DNA from: Sinomicrobium pectinilyticum
Lineage (GTDB): Bacteria > Bacteroidota > Bacteroidia > Flavobacteriales > Flavobacteriaceae
Assembly (NCBI RefSeq): GCF_003725735.1
Contig: NZ_RJTM01000011.1
Location: forward strand, 81,189-145,188
Direction: 5' to 3'
DNA: 64,000 nt
This document shows positions 18,546 to 27,114 of this stretch, in pieces. The position numbers were made by a program, and so were the translations under genes. The notes below the pieces were generated by a model, which saw only the letters and a program-made list of their open reading frames with translations, made no database searches and was not told where the DNA came from. The first letter of the stretch is position 1. The number at the start of each line of letters is the position of its first letter.

Positions 18546-18640
18546 ATGTGTAAAGGGTTTAATATCAGGTTGTTTTGAAGTGAAAATTGTGTAATCGTTA
18601 CACACTGTTGTATAGGTTTTCACGGGATTCTACACACCCT
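18546..18640. promoter_or_regulatory. Possible activator-binding sites (TTACACA motifs)
   Basis: The stretch holds ATGTGTAAA (18546-18554), the palindrome GTGTAATCGTTACAC (18589-18603) and TACACACC (18631-18638). The same TTACACA word recurs upstream of the decayed duplicate at 19510-19550. The palindrome lies about 120 bp before the sigma-54-like promoter, where an NtrC-type activator would bind. Confidence 0.45.
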
Positions 18641-18723
18641 CCGGACTTTTATAACGGTCAGTGAAAACCACAAGTATCTAATAAACAACGGTTTATTAAA
18701 ATTTTGATATATACTCATCAAAA

Positions 18724-18740
18724 GGGCACTATAATTTCAT
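18724..18740 (+). promoter_or_regulatory. Sigma-54-like promoter of the small secreted protein
   Basis: GGGCAC-TATAA-TTTCAT resembles the sigma-54 consensus TGGCAC-N5-TTGCAT, with T in place of the usual G in the -12 box. The identical core recurs at 19634-19650. An NtrC-type regulator is encoded 1.3 kb downstream. Start codon is 51 bp further on. Confidence 0.5.
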
Positions 18741-18791
18741 AATACAAAACATAAGAATTGAAAAACAAGTATAATCTTAAAACTTAGTGTT

Positions 18792-19088
18792 ATGAAAAAA
18801 TTAGTTTTTGCTTCAGTATTAGCGTTAGGAAGTTTCACTGCAATTTCTGCTACCACCCCGATGCTTCACGATGGAATAATGGATGTGGTTCTTCAGGAAG
18901 AATACACAGAGGTATCTGCAGATGATGTGCCTCAGGCTGTAAAAGATGCTTTGGCTGCAGATTTCCCTAATGCAACTTTAGACAAAGCCGCTGTGAATGA
19001 AGACAAGGAGTACAAACTGGACATTACCGTTGACGGTACTGCTGCCGTATTGTACGCAAGCGAAGATGGAGAATGGATTCAGAAATAG
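18792..19088 (+). CDS. Small secreted PepSY-like protein
   Basis: A 98-residue protein with a Sec signal peptide (MKKLVFASVLALGSFTAISA). The mature part of about 75 residues has the pattern of PepSY-like/BLIP-like periplasmic proteins: VPQAVKDALAADFPNATL, then strands KEYKLDITVDG and AAVLYASEDGEWIQK. Such domains are common in Bacteroidota envelope proteins; their function is mostly unknown. It is a single-gene unit with its own sigma-54-like promoter and terminator. A decayed second copy of the unit lies 0.7 kb downstream. Control by the neighbouring NtrC-type regulator is inferred. Confidence 0.82.
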   Translation: MKKLVFASVLALGSFTAISATTPMLHDGIMDVVLQEEYTEVSADDVPQAVKDALAADFPNATLDKAAVNEDKEYKLDITVDGTAAVLYASEDGEWIQK

Positions 19089-19126
19089 GATAAGTCCCCT
19101 CTATTATATACACTTGATTTAGCTAA

Positions 19127-19161
19127 AAGAAAGGTCTCCTACAGGCGGCCTTTCTTTTTTT
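19127..19161 (+). terminator. Intrinsic terminator of the small secreted protein gene
   Basis: Stem AAGAAAGG/CCTTTCTT with a GC-rich loop, then a run of T. Confidence 0.8.
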
Positions 19162-19509
19162 ATTATAAACACTCTACTCTGGTATAAATTCCCCTTTTCT
19201 GACAGGAATACGATAACAGCAACCTTCTTCAAAAAGATAACAGGCCGGCCAAAAAAAGAATTTGGAAGATTAATAAAAGGGATGGTCATTGAGATCATTC
19301 CCTTTCTTAACAGTTTAGGGATGAAAAGTCTTTTTTATTCTTAGGTATGGAGTTGATCGGTGTGTTGGCGGAAATATTCGGAAAAATATGGTGTGCTTTG
19401 GTGATTGGTCCGCGGGTTATCTCCTGTTAATTTTCAGGTTGTCGTGCTATATTTATAGGAGGCGGGAACCCTTGCGGAAACTGAGCTGACCGCTTGTTTT
19501 GTATAAAAA

Positions 19510-19550
19510 TTACACATTAGCCCCGGCTTTACACATAATGGGTTACACAC
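19510..19550. promoter_or_regulatory. Three direct TTACACA sites upstream of the decayed copy
   Basis: TTACACA occurs at 19510-19516, 19529-19535 and 19543-19549, 85-125 bp before the second sigma-54-like promoter. The arrangement mirrors the one at 18546-18640. Confidence 0.45.
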
Positions 19551-19633
19551 TTCGTAAAACCGCATATTTGTGCGTTAATGGTAATGTGTTATTTGTCAGT
19601 ATTTTGTAATTAGGGCGCAATGAAATTCAGGAA

Positions 19634-19650
19634 TGGCACTATAATTTCAT
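19634..19650 (+). promoter_or_regulatory. Sigma-54-like promoter of the decayed copy
   Basis: TGGCAC-TATAA-TTTCAT; 16 of 17 bases are shared with the promoter at 18724-18740, while the DNA around it has diverged. Confidence 0.5.
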
Positions 19651-19818
19651 TATATAAATCAGAATACGGTACAATAGACCACTACCAAATGCAGACAAAG
19701 CAAAATGAATTCGGAAGAATAAAAAAGGTGACCGGTACCATAAATAACGGGAATGATTGTTATGCAAAAAAGAACGGCAGTTAATGCTAATAAAAACGGT
19801 GAGTGGATACAGAAGTGA
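19651..19818 (+). pseudogene. Decayed paralogue of the small secreted PepSY-like protein
   Basis: Downstream of the second promoter only the end of the gene survives: the frame reads TAVNANKNGEWIQK and stops at TGA 19816-19818, matching the end of the intact protein (TAAVLYASEDGEWIQK). The signal peptide and most of the mature part are gone or unrecognisable. The remnant keeps the upstream sites, promoter and terminator. No start codon gives a useful product; an ATG at 19761 would make only about 18 residues. Confidence 0.7.
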
Positions 19819-19846
19819 TTTTGTGTCCAAGATTAGGTTGGTTAGT

Positions 19847-19878
19847 AAAAGAGATCGCGGAGGCGGTCTCTTTTTTTT
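19847..19878 (+). terminator. Intrinsic terminator of the decayed copy
   Basis: Stem AAAAGAGA/TCTCTTTT with a short inner TCGC/GCGG pairing, then a T run; same layout as the terminator at 19127. Confidence 0.75.
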
Positions 19879-20038
19879 ATTTTTTTAACGGACGAAATGG
19901 TTTGAAGTGTTTACTTTTGTGAAACAGCGGGTTTGACCAGAAATTTACCAAAAACTTGCGGGCTTTACCGGTACGGATATAAAATGTATCTTTAAGGCTG
20001 CAATATCCTGATGTTAGATTACTTAATTTAAATACTTG

Positions 20039-21394
20039 ATGCCCGATATCCTTATTATAGAAGATGATGTGGCCTTTTGCAAGGTGCTGGAAAAATTTTT
20101 GACCAAGAACGGACACGAAATTTCCACCAGTTTTTCAGCCTCCGAGGCCAAAAGTAAAATAGCAGAAAAAACATTTGATCTCATTATTACGGATTTACGT
20201 CTCCCTAATTATGACGGACTGGATCTGCTCAGTGAAATAAAACAGGATTATCCCCTGATCCCCGTTGTGCTCATGACAGGTTATGCAGATATAAATACTG
20301 CTGTCAAGGCTATGAAAAAGGGAGCTTTTGATTATATATCCAAACCATTCAATCCGGATGAAGTGCTTTTAATTATTAATAAAGCACTGCGGGAAGCGAA
20401 AGAAAGCCCGGTAGAGAAAAAGTATCCTTCCCCTTCTGCAAAAACAGAAATGCCGCAACCGGATACAGGCGAGAAGTTTGTTGCGGGTGCCAGTGCGGCC
20501 TCAAGAAAACTCACTCAGTACATAGACCTTGTGGGGCCTACGGACATGTCCGTTCTGATTATCGGCGAAAGCGGAACAGGAAAGGAAGTTGTTGCCAAAG
20601 CTATTCACAATAAGAGTTCGAGGTCCGGGAAAAATTTCATTGCAGTAGACTGTGGGGCCATACCGAAGGAGATTGCGGCCAGCGAATTCTTCGGGCATGT
20701 CAAAGGATCGTTTACCGGTGCGGTGAATGACAAAATAGGGCATTTCGAAGCGGCTAACGGCGGAACTATTTTCCTGGACGAAGTAGGAAACCTTTCTTAC
20801 GAAAACCAGATTCAGCTTCTAAGGGCGTTACAGGAAAGAAGGATCAAAAGGATAGGAAGCAGTAAGGAGATAAAAGTGGATATAAGGCTCATCACTGCGA
20901 CTAATGAAGATCTCCAGGCAGCAGTTCGCAAGGGAGATTTCCGGGAAGATCTCTACCACAGGCTGAATGAATTTTCTATTAATGTTCCCAGTCTGTCCCA
21001 GAGAAGGGACGATCTGATGCTTTTTATAGACCATTTCCTGGATTTGGCAAACAGGCAACTGGGGAAAAACGTGCTGGGATTTTCTCCCGAAGTGATCGAA
21101 GCATTTCAGAATTACAGCTGGCCCGGAAATATCCGTGAGTTACAGAATGTGATAAAACGCGCTACCCTGTTGACCACTTCCGAATATATTCAGGAAGATG
21201 CGCTTCCACAGGAAATTTTCAAACCGGAGAACCAAAGAATGGAGTATAGTTTCTTTAAAACCGAAAACGAAAAGGAAATGATACTCAATGCGCTTCGCGA
21301 AACCAATAATAACAAAAGTAAAGCTGCGGAATTATTGAAGATGAACCGCAAGACCCTGTACAATAAACTGAAGCTGTACAATATAGAACTCTAG
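20039..21394 (+). CDS. NtrC-type sigma-54-dependent response regulator
   Basis: A 451-residue response regulator with three domains. The receiver (1-120) has acidic residues Glu8, Asp9 and Asp10 and phospho-acceptor Asp52 in IITDLRLPNYDG. The AAA+ domain (about 145-375) has Walker A GESGTGKEVVAKAIH, Walker B GTIFLDEVG and the sigma-54 contact loop GSFTGA in place of the usual GAFTGA. The C-terminal Fis-type helix-turn-helix reads NNKSKAAELLKMNRKTLYNKL. It would activate sigma-54 promoters when phosphorylated. The partner is probably the convergent hybrid kinase, 25 bp away tail to tail. ATG 20039 is preferred over the TTG just before it. Confidence 0.93.
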   Translation: MPDILIIEDDVAFCKVLEKFLTKNGHEISTSFSASEAKSKIAEKTFDLIITDLRLPNYDGLDLLSEIKQDYPLIPVVLMTGYADINTAVKAMKKGAFDYISKPFNPDEVLLIINKALREAKESPVEKKYPSPSAKTEMPQPDTGEKFVAGASAASRKLTQYIDLVGPTDMSVLIIGESGTGKEVVAKAIHNKSSRSGKNFIAVDCGAIPKEIAASEFFGHVKGSFTGAVNDKIGHFEAANGGTIFLDEVGNLSYENQIQLLRALQERRIKRIGSSKEIKVDIRLITATNEDLQAAVRKGDFREDLYHRLNEFSINVPSLSQRRDDLMLFIDHFLDLANRQLGKNVLGFSPEVIEAFQNYSWPGNIRELQNVIKRATLLTTSEYIQEDALPQEIFKPENQRMEYSFFKTENEKEMILNALRETNNNKSKAAELLKMNRKTLYNKLKLYNIEL

Positions 21395-21419
21395 TTTTCT
21401 GTTTTTTTCTGTTTACGGG

Positions 21420-23915
21420 TCATGGCTGTGCTGTCCCCGCTTCTTCTTGTAATTCCCGGAGTATGACAGGTATTTTTTCCTGTAGTTCCCTGGCGTATGT
21501 TTCCGCTTCTTCATCAGAGATGTCCTGCCGGTAGGTTTCCAGGATCTCCAGTATTTCGGCAACTTCCCAGGCCTCTATTTGTTTAAACATGGACAACATT
21601 TTATGCGCCGTATTTTTTACCCCTTCTATATCCTTATTCCTGAACTGAGTAGTGAGGGTATCCATATTTTTTTCTGTAGCTTCTATGAAGGTCAGCAGAA
21701 TTTCTTTTAATGCCTCTTCATCGTTTTGCAATAGTTTCCGCAGTGTTTCCAGGTTGTACAATCCGGCACTGTCGGGAGGGAGATGGACTTCCGCTTCCGG
21801 CCGGGCAGGGTTTTGAAAATCCCCGGCGTCCATAGTGCTTTCTCCCAGAAGCGCGGAGATAAGTTCGATGAGGGCACCTGGTGCAAAAGGTTTTTGGATA
21901 ACAGCGGCAAAACCTGCCTCTATATATTCTTCGGTATTCAGGTCCGCCCTTCCGGTAATGGCAATTACCGGTTTGCCGGAATGGCGAAAGCTTTCGTCGT
22001 TGTGAAGGGCCTCAAGGAACAGGAAACCGTTCATTTCCGGCATCTGGATATCCGTAAGTATGATGTCAAAGTCATTTTCTTTTATATAATCGAGAGCCTC
22101 CGATGCTTTCGAAAAGCCTTTTACCCTGCACGATTGTTGTTTCAGGACTTCGGAAGTAAGGCTCAGGACAGATTCGTCATCATCTACGAGGATAGCTTTT
22201 ATCTTCTTTTGAAGGTTTGGAGCAACAGCCTTTGCCGGCGTTACTTTTTCTGTTTCTTCAGCCGGTACCTGAAGAGGTATTTTTAATGTAAAATTACTGC
22301 CTTTTCCTTCGGCACTCCTCAGTTCCAGAGTGCCGTTAAGAAGTGTTGCCAGTTTTTTGGAAATGGTGAGTCCCAGTCCGGTTCCGCCGTATTTTTTTTC
22401 TATGGCACTTTCCGCCTGGGTAAATTCATTAAAAATAATCTCCTGTTTGTCTTTTTGTATCCCTATTCCCGTGTCTTCCACGTCGATCCGGACGCGGTAT
22501 GTGTTACTGTATTTTTCCAGTACTCCGGCCTTGATGCGAATATGTCCCTTTTCCGTAAATTTATAGGCATTCCCGATGAGGTTGGTCAGGATTTGTTTAA
22601 TCCGGAACGGATCGCCCACGAGATGGTGTTTCAGGCGTTCATCTATTTCTATGATGAGGTCAATGGCCTTTGCGGGGTATATCGCCCGGGTACCTTCTGC
22701 CGTATCTGTTATGATGTTTTCCAGTGAAAACAAGGTATTTTCTATCTTAATTTTGCCTGCCTCCAGTTTGTTGTAATCCAGAAGGTCATCTACCAGGCTG
22801 CTTACATACTCGGATGCATTCCTGACCCTGGATACATATTGTTCCTGTTTTGGGTTGATCTCCGTATTGTGCAGAAGGTCCGTATACCCTATTATCGTAC
22901 TGAGCGGGGTTCTGAGATCATGGCCCACGGTATAGATAAGCTGTTCCCGGCTCTTTAAGAGTTGTTCTGTAGTATTCTTGGCCTTTTCCAGTTGTTTCCT
23001 GTAGGACTGGCTTTTCCAGAAATCATTCAGTATAAGGTAGGAAAAGAAAATAGTGAGCAATAACCCTATGACAGCTGCTATGGTAATTATCCGTATCGTA
23101 TTTTTTAAGGCCAAATCCCTCTGCCTGTTAAGTGTGTTGGTGGTATTGATAATATCCCCTTCGAAGGAAGACAGGATTTCTCGCAATTGTTGCGAGATGG
23201 TAATGTCATTGCGTAACAGTTCATTTTCTTTAACGGTGAGAGACCTTTTTATGTTTATGGTTTTTATTTTCAGATTTTTAAGGAGTTCTTTAGATGCTGA
23301 AAGGACAGAATCGGCAATTCTCTGGCGTTTTTCATTATCAGTTGAGTCCTCCGGGATATTTTCGTTTAGCAGGTTTACCAGGTCCTGAATAGCATTTTTC
23401 TGGAAATCCTGTAATTCGTCGGGGTTGACAAAATCCTGTACCCGGAGTTTATCTGCTGTTGATTCTATCTGTGCAATTTCGGCAATTGCCTTTTCCAGGG
23501 AAACATCTGTTTCATCCCTGCTTTTCAGAGTCCGGAGTTCCCGGATATTATCTACTTTTTTATCCAGCAGGAGTTTTACACTGTCCAGTTGCCCTACCTG
23601 ATTCTGATTGTCTATAAGGGGTTTTAGAGAATCGATCTCATCAAATAAAGTGGCTGTTTCGTTCATAAAAGCATTAAAATCATCGGAGGAAGACGATTGT
23701 AAGGTCATTCGAGCCATGCTTTCTGTTTCGTAGAGGTGTGCAATGAGTGAACTTGTGATCAGTAGCTTCTGGCTTTCAAAGGCGTTGGTGTTCTGATTTT
23801 TTGTGAATATCTGGAACTCGGCATACATAAACCAGCCTACGGCCATAATAAGTATAGCCAGGGCAATATAACTCAGAAGGACCTTATAAGTAATTGTGCT
23901 TTTTTTGGTGCTCAT
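21420..23915 (-). CDS. Hybrid sensor histidine kinase with receiver and HPt domains
   Basis: An 831-residue membrane sensor. Two transmembrane helices (about 10-30 and 275-300) enclose a long helical, periplasmic sensor region rich in heptads. Then come a HisKA domain with phospho-His in VGHDLRTPLS, an HATPase domain (NLIGNAYKFTEKG, DTGIGIQ, GGTGLGLTIS), a receiver (ILVDDDESV, LTDIQMPEMNG) and a C-terminal HPt domain with NTAHKMLSMF. The full phosphorelay chain His-Asp-His is thus in one protein and would pass phosphate to a separate regulator; the convergent NtrC-type protein is the obvious candidate. ATG 23915 (MSTKKST) is chosen over an upstream extension. Confidence 0.93.
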   Translation of the reverse strand: MSTKKSTITYKVLLSYIALAILIMAVGWFMYAEFQIFTKNQNTNAFESQKLLITSSLIAHLYETESMARMTLQSSSSDDFNAFMNETATLFDEIDSLKPLIDNQNQVGQLDSVKLLLDKKVDNIRELRTLKSRDETDVSLEKAIAEIAQIESTADKLRVQDFVNPDELQDFQKNAIQDLVNLLNENIPEDSTDNEKRQRIADSVLSASKELLKNLKIKTINIKRSLTVKENELLRNDITISQQLREILSSFEGDIINTTNTLNRQRDLALKNTIRIITIAAVIGLLLTIFFSYLILNDFWKSQSYRKQLEKAKNTTEQLLKSREQLIYTVGHDLRTPLSTIIGYTDLLHNTEINPKQEQYVSRVRNASEYVSSLVDDLLDYNKLEAGKIKIENTLFSLENIITDTAEGTRAIYPAKAIDLIIEIDERLKHHLVGDPFRIKQILTNLIGNAYKFTEKGHIRIKAGVLEKYSNTYRVRIDVEDTGIGIQKDKQEIIFNEFTQAESAIEKKYGGTGLGLTISKKLATLLNGTLELRSAEGKGSNFTLKIPLQVPAEETEKVTPAKAVAPNLQKKIKAILVDDDESVLSLTSEVLKQQSCRVKGFSKASEALDYIKENDFDIILTDIQMPEMNGFLFLEALHNDESFRHSGKPVIAITGRADLNTEEYIEAGFAAVIQKPFAPGALIELISALLGESTMDAGDFQNPARPEAEVHLPPDSAGLYNLETLRKLLQNDEEALKEILLTFIEATEKNMDTLTTQFRNKDIEGVKNTAHKMLSMFKQIEAWEVAEILEILETYRQDISDEEAETYARELQEKIPVILRELQEEAGTAQP

Positions 23916-24066
23916 AAAACAAAAATAGGAATACGGGAGCGAAATCCCGGCATACGGGAGCAAAGTACAAAGTTCCTGCCAAACTTATGTAAATGTGTTA
24001 TTGATTTTTAAAGACAGGGCGATTAAAAAAATCAGGCTGTAGTATGGAAAATATATTTTTACCTTG

Positions 24067-24074
24067 TAATTTTG
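24067..24074 (+). promoter_or_regulatory. -7 promoter element before the TPP riboswitch
   Basis: TAATTTTG matches TAnnTTTG and lies about 20 bp before the first conserved riboswitch bases. Confidence 0.5.
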
Positions 24075-24089
24075 CGGAGCTTAAATATC

Positions 24090-24192
24090 TCAAAAGGGGT
24101 GCTTAAACTCCGCCTTAAGGTCTACAGGACACGGCGGAGGCAAGCTGAGATCATACCCATAGAACCTGGAACAGGTAATGCTGTTTAGGGAG
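24090..24192 (+). ncRNA. TPP riboswitch (THI element)
   Basis: The conserved core of the thiamine pyrophosphate riboswitch is plain: AGGGGTGCT near 24096, CTGAGATCATACCC at 24145, then GAACCTGGAACAGGTAATGC and TAGGGAG near 24186. A variable stem with ACTCCGCC/GGCGGAG lies between. It sits in the leader of the TonB receptor gene and would lower its expression when TPP is plentiful. The expression platform downstream (24193-24260) has several possible hairpins; which one acts is unclear. Confidence 0.95.
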
Positions 24193-24346
24193 GGCCGGGT
24201 GTCCGGGAATTTAGATTTCCGGATTTCGGGAAGCCATAAGGCATACGGGGATTTTTTAAATTATATAGAAGATCTCTCCGGCCGGAAACAATCGATTTTT
24301 TAACCGAGGAATAATGACCCCTTTTATTCGTGCAAAATTGTTACGA

Positions 24347-26566
24347 ATGAATATGTTGTATGGATTTTCGAAAGACGGAAAACTGTTCCGTCCGCAAAGT
24401 TTGTTAACCCTGGCCTTATTGATGGGCTTTGGGTTACAGGCCTGGGCACAGGAAGAAAAAGAGAAGGATTCCGCAATGTCCGAACTGGTGTCACTGGATG
24501 AGGTTCTGGTTTCGGCTGTCAGGGTTACTGCCCAGAGCCCGGTGACTTTCAGTAATCTGAATAAAACGGAAATGGCCCCCCGGAACCTGGGGCAGGATAT
24601 TCCCGTACTGATGAATTATCTGCCTTCGGTAGTGACTACAACCGATGCCGGCGCCGGAGTAGGATACACCGGTATCCGGGTGAGGGGAAGCGATGCTACC
24701 AGGGTAAATGTTACGATCAACGGTATCCCGTATAACGATTCGGAATCGCATGGGACCTTCTGGGTTAACATGCCGGATTTTGCTTCATCGGTAGAAAATC
24801 TGCAATTACAGCGCGGGGTAGGCACTTCTACCAATGGCGCCGGAGCTTTTGGGGCCAGTCTTAACCTGCTTACGGACGCAGTTTCCGAAGAAGCCAGCGG
24901 AGAGATATCGAATTCGTACGGAAGTTTTAATACCAGGAAACATACGGTAAAGTTCAGTACGGGGAAATTAAATGACCATTTTGAAATGGCAGGACGTCTC
25001 TCCGTAATACGTTCGGATGGTTATATAGACAGGGCTTCTTCCGATCTTAAGTCCTATTTCCTGCAAGGGGCTTATGTTAGCGACAATACACTTATCAAGG
25101 CATTGGTGTTTGGGGGCCACCAGACCACATACCAGGCGTGGAATGGTGTAGATGCCGAAACCCTGGAGACCAACAGGACATACAACTCCGCAGGGAGATA
25201 CACAGATGCTCAGGGGAATATTCGCTTCTACGATAACGAGGTGGACGATTATGCACAGGACCATGCCCAGTTGCACTGGAACCAGAAATTATCAGAAAAC
25301 TGGAGTACCAACCTCGCATTCCATTATACCTATGGAAGGGGGTATTTTGAACAATACCGGGAAGATGATCCGTTTTCCATATACGGACTGGCACCCGTTA
25401 TTTCCGAGAACGATACTGTAAACCGTACGGATCTTATCCGCCGGCGGTGGCTGGATAATGATTTTTACGGAACCACGTTTTCAGCACATTATGAAGAGGA
25501 TAAAACAGACCTTATTATCGGAGGGGCGTGGAATAAATACGAAGGAGACCATTTCGGGGAGATTATCTGGGCACGTTATGCTTCTCAGAGCGAGATCCGC
25601 GACAGGTATTACGACGATACTTCCAGGAAAACGGATTTAAATGTCTTTGCAAAAGCAAATTACCGGCTGGACGAACACTGGAGCCTTTTCGGAGATATGC
25701 AGTACAGGACTATCCGGTATGAGGCAAACGGAGAAGATACGGGTTTGGTTGACGATTCGTTCAATTTCTTTAACCCGAAGGCAGGTGTGACTTATACCCT
25801 TAATCCTTTCCACAATTTTTATTTCTCTTATGCCAGGGCAGGACGGGAACCCAACAGGAACGATTATGAAGACGGGAACCCCCGGCCGGAATACCTGAAC
25901 GATTTCGAACTTGGATGGCGGTATTTGTCAGGGAAGGTCAAACTCAATGTTAATGCGTATTATATGCGATATAAAGATCAGTTGGTGCTCACCGGCGAAC
26001 TCAACGATGTAGGCGCACCGATCCGGGAAAATAGCGGGGACAGTTATCGCCTGGGGCTGGAAGCCGATGCTACCGTTTTCCTGTCCGATAAATGGGTATT
26101 AAGGCCAAACGTAGCCTGGAGTGATAACAGGAATGTCGATTTCGTTTTCCGTCGCGACGGGGAACTTCACGATCTCGGAAATACCAATATTGCATTTTCC
26201 CCGAAGATCATCGCCGGGAACATACTCACTTTTCTACCGGTCGACGATCTGCAGATTTCCTTTCTTTCCAAATATGTCGGAGAGCAGTATATGGGAAATA
26301 TAGATGCCGAAAGCTCTAAACTGGATGATTATTTTGTGAATGATTTTAATGTACAGTACGAAATAAAAACCAATACCATCTTTAAATCGATTATTCTGAA
26401 TGGCCTTGTGAACAATATTTTTGACGTCAAATATGAATCCAACGGTTTCTTTTATATCTACGACAGCGATCAGGTTAATCCGGGAAGTATAACCACAGTA
26501 GAAGAGGCGGGTTATTATCCGCAAGCCGGGATCAACTTCCTAGTGGGAGCAACGCTGAAGTTCTAG
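24347..26566 (+). CDS. TonB-dependent receptor, probable thiamine uptake
   Basis: A 739-residue outer-membrane receptor: signal peptide ending near AWAQ, a TonB-box-like segment with DEVLVSAVR, a plug domain (TGIRVRGSDATRVNVTINGIPYNDSE, given here only as family pattern VRGSD), and a beta barrel ending ATLKF with the terminal Phe. A TPP riboswitch directly upstream shows it belongs to the thiamine regulon, so it most likely imports thiamine or a thiamine precursor. ATG 24347 (MNMLYGF) or ATG 24314 are both possible; the first gives a better signal peptide. It is not followed by other genes on its strand before greA. Confidence 0.92.
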   Translation: MNMLYGFSKDGKLFRPQSLLTLALLMGFGLQAWAQEEKEKDSAMSELVSLDEVLVSAVRVTAQSPVTFSNLNKTEMAPRNLGQDIPVLMNYLPSVVTTTDAGAGVGYTGIRVRGSDATRVNVTINGIPYNDSESHGTFWVNMPDFASSVENLQLQRGVGTSTNGAGAFGASLNLLTDAVSEEASGEISNSYGSFNTRKHTVKFSTGKLNDHFEMAGRLSVIRSDGYIDRASSDLKSYFLQGAYVSDNTLIKALVFGGHQTTYQAWNGVDAETLETNRTYNSAGRYTDAQGNIRFYDNEVDDYAQDHAQLHWNQKLSENWSTNLAFHYTYGRGYFEQYREDDPFSIYGLAPVISENDTVNRTDLIRRRWLDNDFYGTTFSAHYEEDKTDLIIGGAWNKYEGDHFGEIIWARYASQSEIRDRYYDDTSRKTDLNVFAKANYRLDEHWSLFGDMQYRTIRYEANGEDTGLVDDSFNFFNPKAGVTYTLNPFHNFYFSYARAGREPNRNDYEDGNPRPEYLNDFELGWRYLSGKVKLNVNAYYMRYKDQLVLTGELNDVGAPIRENSGDSYRLGLEADATVFLSDKWVLRPNVAWSDNRNVDFVFRRDGELHDLGNTNIAFSPKIIAGNILTFLPVDDLQISFLSKYVGEQYMGNIDAESSKLDDYFVNDFNVQYEIKTNTIFKSIILNGLVNNIFDVKYESNGFFYIYDSDQVNPGSITTVEEAGYYPQAGINFLVGATLKF

Positions 26567-26606
26567 TAATAATATCGAAGGAACAAACGGGCTTTCCGGA
26601 ACACGT

Positions 26607-26637
26607 TGTTGCCGCATCCGAAGGTGTGCGGGCAACA
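26607..26637. terminator. Hairpin between convergent genes
   Basis: Stem TGTTGCCGCA/TGCGGGCAACA with one bulge and a 10-nt loop, between the TonB receptor and the minus-strand Rieske-like gene. No T tract, so termination is uncertain. Confidence 0.35.
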
Positions 26638-26664
26638 TTATAACCATCGGAGCGGAGAGCCTTT

Positions 26665-27114
26665 TTAATTATTGTAGACCCTTATGGTACTGCCGCGTAC
26701 CTGGGTCTGGTAGAACAACAGGTCATATGTCCTTTCCTCCGTGTCCGGCCTGTTCAGCATTTGTCCGTTAAACAGGTTGTATTCGTAGTCTTCGCAGGGA
26801 CATATACAATTGGTACCTCCTTTTATTTCCATGGTAGAACAATCGTTGGGAGAGTGGTTCGGACAACTGGCTTCCCAGGCGTAGAAACCGCCACCGGTAT
26901 TTATGACAAAAATACCTCTGAGCCCAACGGCTTCATTACCGATGTATACGGAATTTCCGGGGGTATTCAGACTGTTGTACAACGGAAGGTTCAGATTGAT
27001 GTCAAAGCTGAATTCTGTTTCCAGCAGATAGGGGTTCCTTTCCCTCGAATTGTCACTACAGGAACAGATAAACAGTAAAAGAAGAGAAACGGCTACGAAT
27101 ATTTTTGTTTTCAC
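26665..27114 (-). CDS. Rieske-like lipoprotein lacking a canonical cluster site
   Basis: A 149-residue protein with a lipoprotein signal (MKTKIFVAVSLLLL, lipobox ICSC near residue 17). The middle resembles a Rieske 2Fe-2S domain: GGFYAWEASCPNHSP as box 1 and CICPCEDYEYNLFNGQ as box 2. True Rieske box 2 is CPCHGS; here Glu stands where the second His should be, so a normal Rieske cluster is unlikely. This family occurs widely in flavobacteria, often beside greA as here (divergent). The function is unknown. Confidence 0.72.
   Translation of the reverse strand: MKTKIFVAVSLLLLFICSCSDNSRERNPYLLETEFSFDINLNLPLYNSLNTPGNSVYIGNEAVGLRGIFVINTGGGFYAWEASCPNHSPNDCSTMEIKGGTNCICPCEDYEYNLFNGQMLNRPDTEERTYDLLFYQTQVRGSTIRVYNN

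Noticed and set aside
19276..19305. Hairpin AAAGGGATGGTC/GATCATTCCCTTT as a terminator of a third copy
   Set aside because: No T run and no coding or promoter remnant beside it.
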